Shown piece by piece: positions 19,492 to 20,184 of a stretch of 20,184 nt of DNA (position 1 is the first letter of the stretch; every line of letters starts with the position of its first letter). Origin of the DNA: Saccoglossus kowalevskii (Eukaryota; Hemichordata; Enteropneusta; Harrimaniidae). Both the position numbers and the translations under genes were made by a program. The notes under the pieces were generated by a model. That model was not told the origin of the DNA and did not search any database. It saw nothing but the letters and a program-made list of their open reading frames with translations. The DNA lies in assembly GCF_000003605.2 (NCBI RefSeq), contig NW_003148274.1, forward strand, positions 14,799 through 34,982, in the 5' to 3' direction.

Positions 19492-20184
19492 ACCCTTCTT
19501 GAATGGCTCCCTGAAACGACGCAAAATACTAGAAGACTTGAGTTTATAAGTGGTTGTAAGAACAATGGTAATTTCTTTCGATTTGAGTGTCCGTTCATCA
19601 CAGTTCGGTGGAGAATCTCCCACCTAGTCGTAAATGTTGTTGACTGTCTGATGAATTACACATGCCCAGGTCACACGGAGGACTCTTCCGAACAGAGGAA
19701 GCCCTGTACAATTTATAATTCATTGATACAGCACTTTATCACACGACGCTATTTCTTCCTGTCTGTTAACAAATCACCGTGTTATTTACTCGCCTTGATC
19801 ACAGATAGTGACTCATGTTTTCACAGTCATTGGTTGTCTCAAGTCCTCTTGTTGTACAGTATACAGTAGTCCTGGGGTATACTGAAACCCAGCCAGACTT
19901 AAGCTGTTTTACTTACGCCGTGGAAGAGACTATTGTCTGTGTGTGTAGGGGTGGGCAGGGTATTTAAAGATGGTGACCGTTTCTAGAAGGCAGAGATGTT
20001 ACTGCCATTCGTTGCTATGATTGGGTAATTTTGTGACGTAATACCTACGTGTATGTATTGAGACAATACATTTAGCAAATACGGTAATAGCAACTACGAC
20101 TGCATATACATGACATTTTACAATAATTTTTGAACCCGTGTCATACCGTGAGTGCGGACCTGCACAGACTTCCCTGCATACAAC
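19492..20184 (-). other. NOX4 5' UTR and upstream flank
   Basis: The 693 bp to the right of the start codon should hold the 5' UTR and possibly the promoter. The frame 19471-19869 (plus) has no recognised domain. Candidate promoter motifs cluster at 19961-20041. An untranslated upstream exon beyond the window cannot be excluded. Confidence 0.6.
19947..20041 (-). promoter_or_regulatory. possible core promoter cluster
   Basis: On the minus strand, in transcription order: a CRE-like site (TTACGTCA, 20034-20041), a CCAAT box (20020-20024), an HSE-like palindrome TTCTAGAA (19981-19988) and a TATA-like TTTAAATA (19961-19968). The TATA-like site also reads TATTTAAA on the plus strand next to a G-rich box, so the direction is uncertain and the call is tentative. 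Confidence 0.25.

Overview
The window looks like nuclear DNA from an invertebrate animal. It is AT-rich, with a multi-exon protein gene whose introns run from about 130 bp to 6.5 kb, standard GT-AG splice sites, a eukaryotic tRNA gene with internal A and B boxes, and minisatellites. Nothing bacterial, viral or transposase-like was recognised.

One gene fills almost the whole window. It is a NADPH oxidase of the NOX4 class on the minus strand, with its start codon at 19489-19491. Twelve coding exons can be placed (19435-19491, 12837-12932, 8473-8583, 5658-5742, 5066-5163, 4764-4791, 4558-4630, 4285-4364, 3657-3816, 3097-3264, 2320-2382, 2122-2182). Together they encode about 360 residues: the six-helix haem domain, the extracellular E-loop and the start of the FAD domain. 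The rest of the FAD domain and the NADPH domain must lie beyond the left edge. Family assignment rests on alignment to remembered human NOX4. The columns match without a net gap as far as the E-loop residues His222 and Cys226.

The key oddity is in exon 8. The reading frame slips by one base at a run of five A (plus strand, 4313-4317). The codons before the run and those after it both match NOX4, but in different frames, and only a sixth base makes the exon 8/9 splice phases agree. This is either a homopolymer error in the assembly or a disrupting allele.

Layout from the left: intron 12 with a 35-bp minisatellite (1-736) and decayed outlying copies near 1025-1165; exons 12 and 11; intron 10 holding a complete tRNA-Arg(ACG) gene in the same orientation as NOX4 (2646-2718); a compact block of exons 10 to 4 between 3.1 and 5.7 kb; then three long introns (2.7, 4.3 and 6.5 kb) separating exons 4, 3, 2 and 1. 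Intron 3 carries a perfect DR1 nuclear-receptor element. Intron 1 carries a 12-bp minisatellite, a perfect 16-bp inverted repeat and a GA tract. About 690 bp of 5' flank lie right of exon 1, with possible promoter motifs. No second protein-coding gene could be supported.
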